From assembly GCA_902555465.1 (NCBI GenBank), contig CACDSN010000005.1, positions 1-64,000 on the forward strand: DNA of 64,000 bases, read 5' to 3'. Of the stretch, positions 10,068 to 19,657 are shown piece after piece (within the stretch, counting starts at the first letter, position 1; every line of letters begins with the position of its first letter). This DNA is from an uncultured Pelagibacteraceae bacterium. GTDB lineage: Bacteria; Pseudomonadota; Alphaproteobacteria; Pelagibacterales; Pelagibacteraceae. The notes beneath the pieces were generated by a model. It was not told the origin of the DNA. It saw only the letters and a program-made list of their open reading frames with translations, and searched no databases. The position numbers and the translations under genes are program-made.

Positions 10068-10640
10068 ATGAAATTATCTGGTTCATATCAAATTAATTTA
10101 GATAAAGAAAAAGTATGGGATGCTTTAAACGATCCTGATATACTAAAACAATCAATACCCGGGTGTGAGGAATTCATAAAGAATTCAGATACGAATTTTA
10201 CTGCTAAAGCTACTAACAAAATAGGCCCATTTAATGCCTCTTTTAGTGGAGAAATAGAATTACAAAACTTAAAACCACCGCATAGTTATAAAATAACTGG
10301 TTCAGGAAATTCTCTAGTTGGTTTCGCCCAAGGAGAGGCTGATGTGAAACTAGAAGATAGTGATGGCGGAACAAAATTAATTTATTCTGTAGATGCGCAA
10401 GTGGGAGGAAAAATTGCACAAGTTGGATCAAGATTGATTGATATGACAGCAAAAAAAATGGCTGATATTTTTTTTGGTAAATTTTCAGAACTGATTTCAC
10501 GTGAAACTCCAGAAGTTGAAAAAAACGAATCCGAACCAGATGAAAAAAATAAAAAAACCCAAAGTGAAAAAAATTATATTTACGTCATTGCAGGAATAAT
10601 TGCAGTTTCAGCAGCAATAGTATGGTTTTTCCTTAATTAA
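10068..10640 (+). CDS. coxG: CoxG-like SRPBCC protein with C-terminal TM anchor
   Basis: MKLSGSYQINLDKEKVWDALNDPDILKQSIPGCEEF; C-terminal hydrophobic helix; ATG at 10068 preferred over the track TTG at 10050. Confidence 0.85.
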   Translation: MKLSGSYQINLDKEKVWDALNDPDILKQSIPGCEEFIKNSDTNFTAKATNKIGPFNASFSGEIELQNLKPPHSYKITGSGNSLVGFAQGEADVKLEDSDGGTKLIYSVDAQVGGKIAQVGSRLIDMTAKKMADIFFGKFSELISRETPEVEKNESEPDEKNKKTQSEKNYIYVIAGIIAVSAAIVWFFLN

Positions 10641-10643
10641 TTT

Positions 10644-10660
10644 TTCTACTCTTAGTAGAA
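10644..10660 (+). terminator. Small hairpin TTCTACT-ctt-AGTAGAA followed by T-rich tract
   Basis: 7-bp perfect stem directly after the coxG stop, followed by TTTATTTT. Confidence 0.4.
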
Positions 10661-10744
10661 TTTATTTTCACTTAGTGAGTTGAACAAACAGCTTCTTAAT
10701 GTTTAAATCTAATATAATTGTAATTAATTATGTAAAGGGGAAGC

Positions 10745-11206
10745 ATGAGAAAAGTTACACTTGAGATAAACGGCAAAAAAGTCGAGAAAGAAGTTCAAGA
10801 CAATACTTTATTGTCTACATTTTTAAGAGACTATCTAAATTTAACTGGCACCCATATTGGATGTGATACTAGTCAATGTGGAGCATGCGTGGTTCATGTT
10901 AATGGTAATTCATTAAAAAGCTGTACTGCATTAGCTGCTGATATTGATGGTTCTAAAGTTACTACAATTGAAGGATTAGCAACAAATGGGAAAATGCATC
11001 CTATGCAAGAAGCATTTAAAAAACTACATGGTTTACAATGTGGATTTTGTACTCCAGGTATGGTTATGAGTGCAGTAGATCTTTTACAAAAAAATAAAAA
11101 ACCTTCTGATACGGAAATTAGAGATTGGTTAGAAGGCAATATTTGTAGATGTACTGGATATCAAAATATTGTTGCAGCAGTAAAAGAAGCAGCAACAAAA
11201 ATGTAA
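10745..11206 (+). CDS. coxS: Molybdenum hydroxylase small [2Fe-2S] subunit (CoxS-like)
   Basis: [41 protein letters not shown]. Confidence 0.95.
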   Translation: MRKVTLEINGKKVEKEVQDNTLLSTFLRDYLNLTGTHIGCDTSQCGACVVHVNGNSLKSCTALAADIDGSKVTTIEGLATNGKMHPMQEAFKKLHGLQCGFCTPGMVMSAVDLLQKNKKPSDTEIRDWLEGNICRCTGYQNIVAAVKEAATKM

Positions 11207-11226
11207 TAATTTAGGAGGTTTTAATA

Positions 11227-13605
11227 ATGGCAAGTTTAGTTGGTTCACGAGTTGAGAGAAAAGAAGATAAAAGATTTTTAACTGGAAAAGGGAGATATAC
11301 ATCAGATATCAACCTTGCAAACCAAACATATGCTATTTTTGTGAGATCACCACACGCAAGAGCTCAAATTAAAAAATTAGATATTTCAAAAGCACAAAAA
11401 TCTTCTGGTGTTGTAAGTATTTTGACAGGATCTGAAATTGCTGAAGACAAAATCGGAGGTTTAATTGCTGGTTGGGCAATTAGAAGTGAAGACGGAACAG
11501 AAATGAAATGTCCTGCTAATCCACCATTAGCAAAAGATATTGTTAACTTTGTAGGTGACCCAGTGGCTGTTGTTATAGCTGAGAGTTTAGAAGAAGCAAA
11601 AGTTGCCGCTGAAAAAGTTTCAGTAGATTACAAGGTTCTTAAAGCTGTCACCAGTACTGCAGATGCAATGGATGGAGACACGATTCATGAGGGTATAGAT
11701 AAAAATTTATGTTTTGATTGGTTACTTGGTGATAGACAAAAAGTTAAAGAAGCCTTTGAAAAAGCAGATAAGGTAATTTCTATAGATATAATTAATAATA
11801 GATTAATTCCAAATGCAATGGAGCCTAGAGCTTGTCTTGCTGATTATAATTCAGCGTCAGAGGAAATAACTTTGTATACTACAAGTCAAAATCCACATTT
11901 ATCTAGGCTAATTATGTCTGCTTTTGGAAATGTTTCACCTGAACATAAATTGAGAGTAGTTGCTCCAGATGTTGGAGGTGGATTTGGATCAAAGATTAAC
12001 GTTTATAATGAAGATATCGTATGTAGCTGGGCTGCAAAAAAAATTAATAGAGCAATTAAATGGGTAGCTGAAAGATCAGAGTCTTTTTTAACTGATATTC
12101 ATGGAAGAGATCATGTTACTCATGCTGAGTTAGCTGTCACAAATGATGGTAAATTTTTAGGATTTAAAAATGAGACAATTGCTAATTTAGGGGCATATGC
12201 AAGAGTTTTTGGAACTGTAACTCCTACTTATTTGTTTGGACCTTGTGCAACAGGAGTTTACGAAATACCTGCTGCATATAGTAACGTTAAAGCTGTTTTT
12301 ACAAATACTGCTCCAGTTGATGCCTACAGAGGAGCGGGAAGGCCAGAAGCAACTTATACAATTGAAAGATTAGTTGAAAAAGCTTCTATGGAACTAGGTA
12401 TAGATAAAACTGAATTAAGAATGAAAAATTTTCCAACAGCTTTTCCATTTAAACAAACATTAGTTCATACCGTTGATTCAGGTGACTATGTAGCTGGAAT
12501 GGAGAAAGCTAAACAAATGGCAGATTACAATGGTTATGAAGCTAGAAGAAAAGATTCAGAGTCTAGAGGAAAGCTTAGAGGAATAGGAGTTTCATCTTAT
12601 TTTGAGGCATGCGGTATTGCACCATCAGCAGCAGTAATGTCATTAGGTTGCGGAGTGGGGTTATGGGAATCCGCCGAGGTAAGATTTAATCCAACAGGCC
12701 AAGTTACAGTTTATACAGGTTCACATAGTCATGGACAAAGTCACCAAACAACATTTGCTCAAATTGCAGCTGATGAGTTAGGAGTGCCAATTGAAAATAT
12801 AGATATTGTTCACGGAGACACCGATAAAGGTACTTTCGGTATGGGAACTTATGGTTCTAGATCACTAACTGTTGGAGGTATAGCAATAGTTAATGCTTGT
12901 AAGAAAATTGTAGAAAAAGGAAAAAGAGTTACTGCAAAAATGTTAGAAGCAAGTCCAGAAGATGTTGAATTTAAAGATGGAGAATTCATCGTTGCTAAAT
13001 CAAATAAGAAGAAAACAATAGGTGAAATTGCGTTTGCTTGTTATCTACCAGGTGTAAGAGATGAAATGAAATCTCCTTTACCAGAAGGAGAAGAACCAGG
13101 TCTTAAGGAAACTGCATTTTTTGATCCTTCAAACTTTTCTTTTCCAGCAGGAACTCACATTGCTGAAGTTGAAATCGATCCAGAAACTGGCGAGGTAAAA
13201 CTCGAAAAATATACAGCATGTGATGATTTTGGAAGAATTATTAATCCAATGATTGTTGAGGGTCAGGTTCATGGAGGTTTAGCTCAAGGTATAGGTCAGG
13301 CGTTATATGAAAATGCTGAATATGATGAAACTGGACAATTGATGACAGGCTCATACATGGATTATACAATGCCTAGAGCAGACAATTTTCCAGAATTTAA
13401 TATTGGATATACTTGTACACATGCAACAACAAACCCGTTAGGTGTTAAAGGTTGTGGTGAGGCAGGTGCAATCGCAGCACCACCGACAGTCATGAATGCA
13501 GTTATAGATGCATTGGGTGGACAAGAAATAACAATGCCAGCTACAGCTGAGAAAGTTTGGAAGGCTTGTAAAAATTTAAAAAAATCAAATTCTAAAGCGG
13601 CTTAG
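11227..13605 (+). CDS. coxL: Molybdenum hydroxylase large subunit, form II CoxL-like
   Basis: GSRVERKEDKRFLTGKGRYT; active-site loop DAYRGAGRPEA; VGGGFGSK; GCGEAGAIAAPP. Confidence 0.93.
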   Translation: MASLVGSRVERKEDKRFLTGKGRYTSDINLANQTYAIFVRSPHARAQIKKLDISKAQKSSGVVSILTGSEIAEDKIGGLIAGWAIRSEDGTEMKCPANPPLAKDIVNFVGDPVAVVIAESLEEAKVAAEKVSVDYKVLKAVTSTADAMDGDTIHEGIDKNLCFDWLLGDRQKVKEAFEKADKVISIDIINNRLIPNAMEPRACLADYNSASEEITLYTTSQNPHLSRLIMSAFGNVSPEHKLRVVAPDVGGGFGSKINVYNEDIVCSWAAKKINRAIKWVAERSESFLTDIHGRDHVTHAELAVTNDGKFLGFKNETIANLGAYARVFGTVTPTYLFGPCATGVYEIPAAYSNVKAVFTNTAPVDAYRGAGRPEATYTIERLVEKASMELGIDKTELRMKNFPTAFPFKQTLVHTVDSGDYVAGMEKAKQMADYNGYEARRKDSESRGKLRGIGVSSYFEACGIAPSAAVMSLGCGVGLWESAEVRFNPTGQVTVYTGSHSHGQSHQTTFAQIAADELGVPIENIDIVHGDTDKGTFGMGTYGSRSLTVGGIAIVNACKKIVEKGKRVTAKMLEASPEDVEFKDGEFIVAKSNKKKTIGEIAFACYLPGVRDEMKSPLPEGEEPGLKETAFFDPSNFSFPAGTHIAEVEIDPETGEVKLEKYTACDDFGRIINPMIVEGQVHGGLAQGIGQALYENAEYDETGQLMTGSYMDYTMPRADNFPEFNIGYTCTHATTNPLGVKGCGEAGAIAAPPTVMNAVIDALGGQEITMPATAEKVWKACKNLKKSNSKAA

Positions 13606-13612
13606 GAGGAAT

Positions 13613-14398
13613 ATGAAAGATTTTAATTATCATTCAGCAAAAGACAGCAAGGAAGCTTCAAAATTATCTTCATCAAACTCTGCTTTTTTAGCAGGAGGAA
13701 TGACAACAATCCCTTCAATGAAATTAGGATTAGCTTCCTATAAAGATTTAATTGATATAAAAAATATAAAAAAACTATCTGGTATTAAGGTTAGTGGAAA
13801 ATCAGTTACAATTGGAGCAACTACAAAACATGTCGAGGTTGCTAATTCAAAAGAAGTAAAAAAAGCTATACCTTCTCTAGCTAATTTAGCTGAGGGAATA
13901 GGCGATCCTCAAGTAAGAAATAGAGGAACAATAGGAGGATCAGTTGCAAACAACGATCCTTCAGCTGACTATCCATCAGCTTGCATTGCTTTAAATGCTA
14001 CTATCCATACAAACGATAGAAAGATTGAGGCTTCAAAATTTTTCAAAGGTATGTTTGAAACTGCATTAAAAAAAGGCGAACTTATTGAGGCTATAGAATT
14101 TCAAATACCAGAAAAGTCTAGCTATCAAAAACATCCAAATCCTGCATCAAGATATGCTGTAGTAGGTGTTTATGTTGCTAAGCACAAAAAAGATATTAAT
14201 GTTGCAGTAACAGGGGCAAAACCTTGTGTGTATAATGATAGAGATTTATCGAAAGCACTCTCTAACAGCTTCTCTTCATCATCTATTCAAAATATGGAAC
14301 TAGATAGCTCAGAAATGAACTCAGATATTCATGCTTCAGCAGAATATAGAGCTAGTTTAGTTGTAACTCAGGCTAAAAAAGCCGTTGATGCTTGTTAG
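13613..14398 (+). CDS. coxM: Molybdenum hydroxylase FAD subunit (CoxM-like)
   Basis: FLAGGMTTIPSMK; AEGIGDPQVRNRGTIGGSVANNDPSADYP. Confidence 0.93.
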   Translation: MKDFNYHSAKDSKEASKLSSSNSAFLAGGMTTIPSMKLGLASYKDLIDIKNIKKLSGIKVSGKSVTIGATTKHVEVANSKEVKKAIPSLANLAEGIGDPQVRNRGTIGGSVANNDPSADYPSACIALNATIHTNDRKIEASKFFKGMFETALKKGELIEAIEFQIPEKSSYQKHPNPASRYAVVGVYVAKHKKDINVAVTGAKPCVYNDRDLSKALSNSFSSSSIQNMELDSSEMNSDIHASAEYRASLVVTQAKKAVDAC

Positions 14399-14419
14399 AT
14401 AAGAATTATATTTTATCAG

Positions 14420-14749
14420 ATGAGAAATTCATTTGATGAGAAAATTTTAGATGAGGCATTAGATTGGATCAAAACCAATCAAAAAGTAGTTTTAGCTACT
14501 GTAATTCAAACATGGGGATCTTCACCAAGACAAGTTGGAAGTCGAATGATAGTAAACGAAAATGGAGATTTTTCAGGCTCGGTTTCTGGCGGATGTGTAG
14601 AGACTGCTGTTGTAAGAGAATGTATAGATCTTATTAAAGAAAATAAACCATGTAAAAAAATCGAATTTAAAGTTTCAAATGAAAGCGCTTGGGAAGTTGG
14701 ATTAGCCTGTGGTGGCGAAATTGCAGTTTATCTAGAGCAAGTAAACTAA
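14420..14749 (+). CDS. XdhC/CoxI family, N-terminal domain as a separate protein
   Basis: VLATVIQTWGSSPRQVGSRMIVNENGDFSGSVSGGCVE. Confidence 0.88.
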   Translation: MRNSFDEKILDEALDWIKTNQKVVLATVIQTWGSSPRQVGSRMIVNENGDFSGSVSGGCVETAVVRECIDLIKENKPCKKIEFKVSNESAWEVGLACGGEIAVYLEQVN

Positions 14750-15429
14750 TGAAACTTAAAACTCTAGAACAAATTATTAAAAATAAATCATCAAAGGAAG
14801 AATTTGCTATAGTTACAAATCTTCAAAATGGAGAGAGTCATGTGTTTGAACCAGGTAAAAAATTAACTGGAGATTTTGAAAAGTTTCAAAAGGAAGTAGA
14901 AAATTTTTTTAAATCAAAAAAAAATGGTATAATAGAAAATTCAGATATTTTTGTAGAAACTTATATAAGACCAATTAAAGTAATAATTATCGGTGCAGTT
15001 CATATAGCTCAATATCTAGTTGATTTTGCAAAGAGTTTAAATTTCGAAATCTTAGTAATTGATCCAAGGGGTTACTTTGCAACCTCACAAAGATTCCCTG
15101 ATTTAAAAATCATTAACAGATGGCCAGACGAAGCATTTAAAGAAATTGAGACAAATGAAAATACTGCTCTAATTGCTTTAACACATGATCCTAAAATTGA
15201 TGATCCTGCATTACAACACGCTTTAAATAAAAAATTTTATTATATTGGTGCCCTTGGTAGTAAAAAAACTCATCAGAATAGATGCCAAAGATTAAAAGAA
15301 GCAGGATTTACAGATGAGCAAATTAATTCAATCCATGGACCAATTGGAATTAAACTTGGTGGAAAATCTGCTCCAGAAATTGCACTATCGATTATTGCTC
15401 AACTAGTTTCTGAGACATATAATAAATAA
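14749..15429 (+). CDS. XdhC/CoxI family, C-terminal Rossmann domain as a separate protein
   Basis: VIIIGAVHIAQYL...VIDPRGYFATSQRFPD...YIGALGSKKTHQNR; starts at the TAATG overlap at 14747-14751, not at 14689. Confidence 0.85.
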   Translation: MKLKTLEQIIKNKSSKEEFAIVTNLQNGESHVFEPGKKLTGDFEKFQKEVENFFKSKKNGIIENSDIFVETYIRPIKVIIIGAVHIAQYLVDFAKSLNFEILVIDPRGYFATSQRFPDLKIINRWPDEAFKEIETNENTALIALTHDPKIDDPALQHALNKKFYYIGALGSKKTHQNRCQRLKEAGFTDEQINSIHGPIGIKLGGKSAPEIALSIIAQLVSETYNK

Positions 15430-16358
15430 TGAAAAAAATATTTATCTTTATAATTTTTTTACTAATTTCAAATAATCTGTTAGCCAATACATTAGACTAC
15501 AAAGGTTTAGAAAAATTATCTAAATATAACACTTTTATGGATAATATGGGCAAACCTTATTCGGTAAGTGAAATATCTGATAAAAAAAATTCTCTGATAA
15601 TTATTTATAATCATGGAAGCATTCAGGATGTGAAGCAGGACCCTTGTAAAGCTAAACCACAACTTGGATATATTTGGGATGCTGCTGTAGTGCCCGCTAT
15701 TTTAAAACTTCACAACAAAAAAATAAATGGATTAGAAATTAAAATTTATCGTTTATGTTCAGGTGTGAAAGGCATGTCTGTAAAAGATCAAAAAAAATAT
15801 AGAAAAGAATTAAAAACAAAAGGTACAATTAATTTAGTAGATGAATTTAAAAATATTAAAAGACAAAATATAATTTTAAATGAAATAAATAATTTAAAAA
15901 ATCTTGGATTTGATAAAATAATATTATCAGGATGGTCAGCCGGTGGATGGTCATCTCTAATTTTACAATCAAAACATCCAGATAAGATTTTAGGAACAAT
16001 TGCCTTTAATCCAGCATTTGCAGGGCCAAAAAACGAGTGGCAAAAAAAATTCCCTGAGTGGGGTGCTTTTAGAGAACTTCAGATAAATGAACTTAATAAA
16101 GCCAACACTATAAATGCTATTGTTTTTGCACACAAAGATGACGTATTTGAAGATCCTCAAACCTTATCTTTTTTTGCAAATTTTAAAGGAATGGAATTTA
16201 TTGATTATAGTGAATTAAAACCGACAAAGTGTACTTGGGCTGATGTCGATAAAAAAATGCCATCAAATAAAGGACATAACATTCCACAGTCCAAATGTTT
16301 TACAAAATATTTAGAAGAAAAAAATTATCTGATTTCATTTCTTGAAAACATACTTTAA
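15429..16358 (+). CDS. Putative secreted alpha/beta hydrolase
   Basis: Signal peptide MKKIFIFIIFLLISNNLLANT; nucleophile-elbow-like GWSAGG; start/stop overlaps with both neighbours. Confidence 0.65.
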   Translation: MKKIFIFIIFLLISNNLLANTLDYKGLEKLSKYNTFMDNMGKPYSVSEISDKKNSLIIIYNHGSIQDVKQDPCKAKPQLGYIWDAAVVPAILKLHNKKINGLEIKIYRLCSGVKGMSVKDQKKYRKELKTKGTINLVDEFKNIKRQNIILNEINNLKNLGFDKIILSGWSAGGWSSLILQSKHPDKILGTIAFNPAFAGPKNEWQKKFPEWGAFRELQINELNKANTINAIVFAHKDDVFEDPQTLSFFANFKGMEFIDYSELKPTKCTWADVDKKMPSNKGHNIPQSKCFTKYLEEKNYLISFLENIL

Positions 16359-16933
16359 TGATTAAAGGAATTTTATTGGCAGCTGGTCAATCTAGAAGAT
16401 TAAAAAATGAAAATAAATTAATTAAAATATTTAAAGATAAACCTCTAATTCATCATGCTTTGAATTCAGCTAAAAATAGTAAAATAAAAAAAATAATTAT
16501 AGTATTAGGTTATCAATTTAAAGAAGTTAAAAAAAAAATTAAAAAAAATAAAAAAATAATCTTTGTACATAATAAAAATTATAAAAATGGAATGTCTTCC
16601 TCTATAAAATCTGGCTTAAAAAAAATTAGCAAGAAAGATAAAGGCTTCATAATCCTTCAGTCTGATATGCCATTTGTTAAAACGTCTGATATCAATAAAA
16701 TTTATAATTCTTTAATAAGAAAAAAATATTTAGTTCATGCTTTAAAATACAAAAATAGAATAGGGAACCCAATAGGATTTGATATTTCTATTTTAAATAA
16801 ATTTAAAAAAATTAAGGGAAATATTGGCGCCAAGTATATGGTTAAAAGATTAAAAAATAGTACAAATTTCATAAAAGTATCATCTGAAAAAGTTTTTAAA
16901 GATTTTGATAGAGCTTCAGACTTTAGAGCTTAA
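16358..16933 (+). CDS. mocA: Molybdenum cofactor nucleotidyltransferase (MocA/MobA-like)
   Basis: GILLAAGQSRRLKNENKLIK; LQSDMPFV; GNPIGF. Confidence 0.8.
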   Translation: MIKGILLAAGQSRRLKNENKLIKIFKDKPLIHHALNSAKNSKIKKIIIVLGYQFKEVKKKIKKNKKIIFVHNKNYKNGMSSSIKSGLKKISKKDKGFIILQSDMPFVKTSDINKIYNSLIRKKYLVHALKYKNRIGNPIGFDISILNKFKKIKGNIGAKYMVKRLKNSTNFIKVSSEKVFKDFDRASDFRA

Positions 16934-17497
16934 TTTTTTAAATTTTACTCTAAATAGCAAAAGAATAATTAAAATAACTAAGAATATTAATGGTTTAAAA
17001 AATATAGTTTTTGATAACCATATAAAATGTAAAACACCAAATATTCCAATTACATAAATTAATCTATGAATTTTTTTCCAATTTTGTTTTAAAATTTTTA
17101 CCATTTTATCTGATGAGGTAATCGCTAGGGGTATTAATAATAACCAAGCAGCAAAACCTATAAAAACAAATTTTTTCTTTAAAACATCATTCAAAATAGG
17201 TTGAAAATCAAATCTATAATCAAGACCTACATAACTTAATAAATGTATTGATGCGTAAAAAAATACAAATAATCCCAACATTCTTCTAAATTTAATCCAA
17301 ACTGTAGAATTAGTTATTCTCTTAAGAGGGGACATAGAAAGAGTTAAAAATATAAAAATTAAAGTCCACTCACCAAAATGATTTATTATTTTATCAACTG
17401 GTTCTGCACCTAATTTATTATAAAAAATTTGATAAATAATTGAATATAGTGGCCACAGGCATAATAAAAATACAAAAATTTTTGAATATCTAAGCAA
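16916..17497 (-). CDS. msrQ: MsrQ, heme-binding membrane subunit of the MsrPQ methionine sulfoxide reductase
   Basis: Ferric-reductase-like TM domain; GEWTLIFIFLTLSMSPLKR; RRMLGLFVFFYASIHLLSY; follows msrP. Confidence 0.85.
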   Translation of the reverse strand: MLRYSKIFVFLLCLWPLYSIIYQIFYNKLGAEPVDKIINHFGEWTLIFIFLTLSMSPLKRITNSTVWIKFRRMLGLFVFFYASIHLLSYVGLDYRFDFQPILNDVLKKKFVFIGFAAWLLLIPLAITSSDKMVKILKQNWKKIHRLIYVIGIFGVLHFIWLSKTIFFKPLIFLVILIILLLFRVKFKKLSSKV

Positions 17498-17499
17498 GG

Positions 17500-18393
17500 T
17501 TAATAATATTTTCTTAGATCCATATCTTTATAAAGATGTGAAACTTCTTCTTCATAACCATTAAACATAAGCGTAGGTATTCTTGGAGACATTATACCTT
17601 CACCAATCACTCTCTCTGTTGCTTGTGACCATCTTGGATGATCAACATTTGGATTTACGTTTGAATAAAAACCATATTCTCTTGGTGACGATTTCATCCA
17701 TGAAGAAGTAGGCATTTTTTCTACAAAAGAAATTCTAACTATTGCTTTTGCACTTTTAAATCCATACTTCCATGGAACCATTAATCTAATCGGTGAACCA
17801 TTTTGATTTGGAAGTTCTTTTCCATAAAGACCAGTTACCATAATAGTTAATGGATGCATTGCTTCATCAATTCTTAAACCCTCTTTATAGGGCCAATCTA
17901 GGATTGGATATCTTTGACCAATCATTTGCTCTGGATCTAAAATAGATTCAAATTTAACAAATTTAGCTTTACTTGTAGGATTAGCTTTTTTTAATAGTTT
18001 ATTTAATGGAAAACCCAACCAGGGTATCACCATGGACCAACCTTCAACACATCGAAGACGGTATATTCTTTCTTCGACAGGAAACGTTTTTTTTATGTCG
18101 TCCATTGATAGAGTAATTTTTTTCTCCACTTCTCCATCAATTGTAATACTCCACGGATCGGTTATAAAATTTTGAGATCTTTCAACCGGATGATTCTTAC
18201 CTGTGCCAAACTCATAATAATTATTGTAAGTGGTAATATATTTGTATTCTGTCAATTTACTTGATGCATTAGCAGTACTAAATAATGTAGGTGCTAAATA
18301 AAATGCTGATGAGACTAGTCCTAATTGTTTAATAAATTTTCTTCTATTTTTGTAAAATTTTTCTGGGGTAATTTGCGTTCTAGATATTTTCAT
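17500..18393 (-). CDS. msrP: MsrP, molybdopterin methionine sulfoxide reductase catalytic subunit
   Basis: Tat-like NRRKFIK signal; RLRCVEGWSMVIPWLGFPL; NGSPIRLMVPWKYGFKSAKAIVRI. Confidence 0.92.
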   Translation of the reverse strand: MKISRTQITPEKFYKNRRKFIKQLGLVSSAFYLAPTLFSTANASSKLTEYKYITTYNNYYEFGTGKNHPVERSQNFITDPWSITIDGEVEKKITLSMDDIKKTFPVEERIYRLRCVEGWSMVIPWLGFPLNKLLKKANPTSKAKFVKFESILDPEQMIGQRYPILDWPYKEGLRIDEAMHPLTIMVTGLYGKELPNQNGSPIRLMVPWKYGFKSAKAIVRISFVEKMPTSSWMKSSPREYGFYSNVNPNVDHPRWSQATERVIGEGIMSPRIPTLMFNGYEEEVSHLYKDMDLRKYY

Positions 18394-18839
18394 TAATTAG
18401 CCTCGATAGTTGTTCCCTTTAACCATTCGCTATCTTGATTTTCGTAGTGTTCCTTTTTCCATATAGGTGTTCTTTTTTTAATTTCCTCAATTATATATCT
18501 TGATAAAACATAGGCTTGATCTCTGTGTTTACATCCAACACCTATCAAAATACTTTTTTCTTCTAAACCTACATATCCTTTAATATGTTCAATAAATACC
18601 GCTTTATCTTTTATATTAAGTTTTTCGTCAGCCTCTTTATATATTTCCTCAAAACTTTTTATTACTAAGCTATCTTTAGAGTCGTAGGTTATACCAGTTA
18701 CTTTTTTATCCTCATTAACATTTCTAACCGTTCCAACAAAATATATTAATGCTCCAAATTTAGATGATTTTAAAAATTCTTCTGCGTTTTTGATTTCAAT
18801 TTTTTGATTTTTAGAATCAATTACTTTTGCATGTAACAT
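18393..18839 (-). CDS. moaE: Molybdopterin synthase large subunit
   Basis: GALIYFVGTVRN; IGVGCKHRDQAY; RTPIWKKEHYE. Confidence 0.93.
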   Translation of the reverse strand: MLHAKVIDSKNQKIEIKNAEEFLKSSKFGALIYFVGTVRNVNEDKKVTGITYDSKDSLVIKSFEEIYKEADEKLNIKDKAVFIEHIKGYVGLEEKSILIGVGCKHRDQAYVLSRYIIEEIKKRTPIWKKEHYENQDSEWLKGTTIEAN

Positions 18840-19108
18840 TAACCACCTCCAACAGGTGGTATTATGCCAAATGTTTGTTTTTTATCTATTTTAAAATTGT
18901 CTGAGACAATATTGTCGTTCTCTGAACAAAATGCAGATGACATAACAATTTTTTTAAAGTTTTGATTTCCATTAAACTTATCATCTATCATTTTGACTAG
19001 TTCATTTTTTAAATCTTTAATTGAGCTTGGTTGTAATAGATTTAACTCTATAAAATCTTTATTACTAAATTCTCTTGCTGCACCAAATAACTCTATTGTT
19101 ATTTTCAT
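18839..19108 (-). CDS. moaD: Molybdopterin synthase sulfur carrier
   Basis: Ubiquitin-like small protein ending IIPPVGGG. Confidence 0.9.
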   Translation of the reverse strand: MKITIELFGAAREFSNKDFIELNLLQPSSIKDLKNELVKMIDDKFNGNQNFKKIVMSSAFCSENDNIVSDNFKIDKKQTFGIIPPVGGG

Positions 19109-19111
19109 AGT

Positions 19112-19657
19112 TTAAATTATATTTTCTAAAAAATCTGGCAAACCATCTGGGTTTTTCCAAACACCACTTTTTCCACCCTCTTTAATTAACAATTTAACAT
19201 TATCTATTTTTAGATTCGGATTTACTATTTTGCTTAGATCATAAATAGTTGTTAAGGCTGCGTTTACACCCATTATTGCTTCCATCTCAACTCCGGTTTT
19301 GGCTATCGCAGACACTACACAAAAAACTTCTAGGGAATTATCTTCTTCATTCATAATTATCTTGGTTGCTGTGTGATCTATTGGAAGTGGATGGCATAGC
19401 GGAACAAGCTCACTTGTTTTCTTAACTCCTAAAACTGCAGCAACTTCTGCGAGCGCTACGGGATCCCCTTTTGGCATATTTTTATCTTTTATTAATTCAA
19501 AAACATCTTTTCCTACATATATTTTGCCAGATGCTAAAGCTCTTCTAAAAGTCTCTTTTTTAGAAGACACATCAACCATTTTAAAAGAATTTTTTTGAAA
19601 AATTTCTTTTACCCAATCTTTTAGATCTTCCTGATTTATTAATTTTAATTTACTCAA
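19112..19657 (-). CDS. moaC: Cyclic pyranopterin monophosphate synthase
   Basis: KKTSELVPLCHPLPI; GVEMEAIMGVNAALTTIYDL. Confidence 0.94.
   Translation of the reverse strand: MSKLKLINQEDLKDWVKEIFQKNSFKMVDVSSKKETFRRALASGKIYVGKDVFELIKDKNMPKGDPVALAEVAAVLGVKKTSELVPLCHPLPIDHTATKIIMNEEDNSLEVFCVVSAIAKTGVEMEAIMGVNAALTTIYDLSKIVNPNLKIDNVKLLIKEGGKSGVWKNPDGLPDFLENII

Noticed and set aside
11227-13605. Annotation as a true aerobic CO dehydrogenase
   Set aside because: The active-site loop is AYRGAGR, not AYXCSFR; the form I assignment is not supported.
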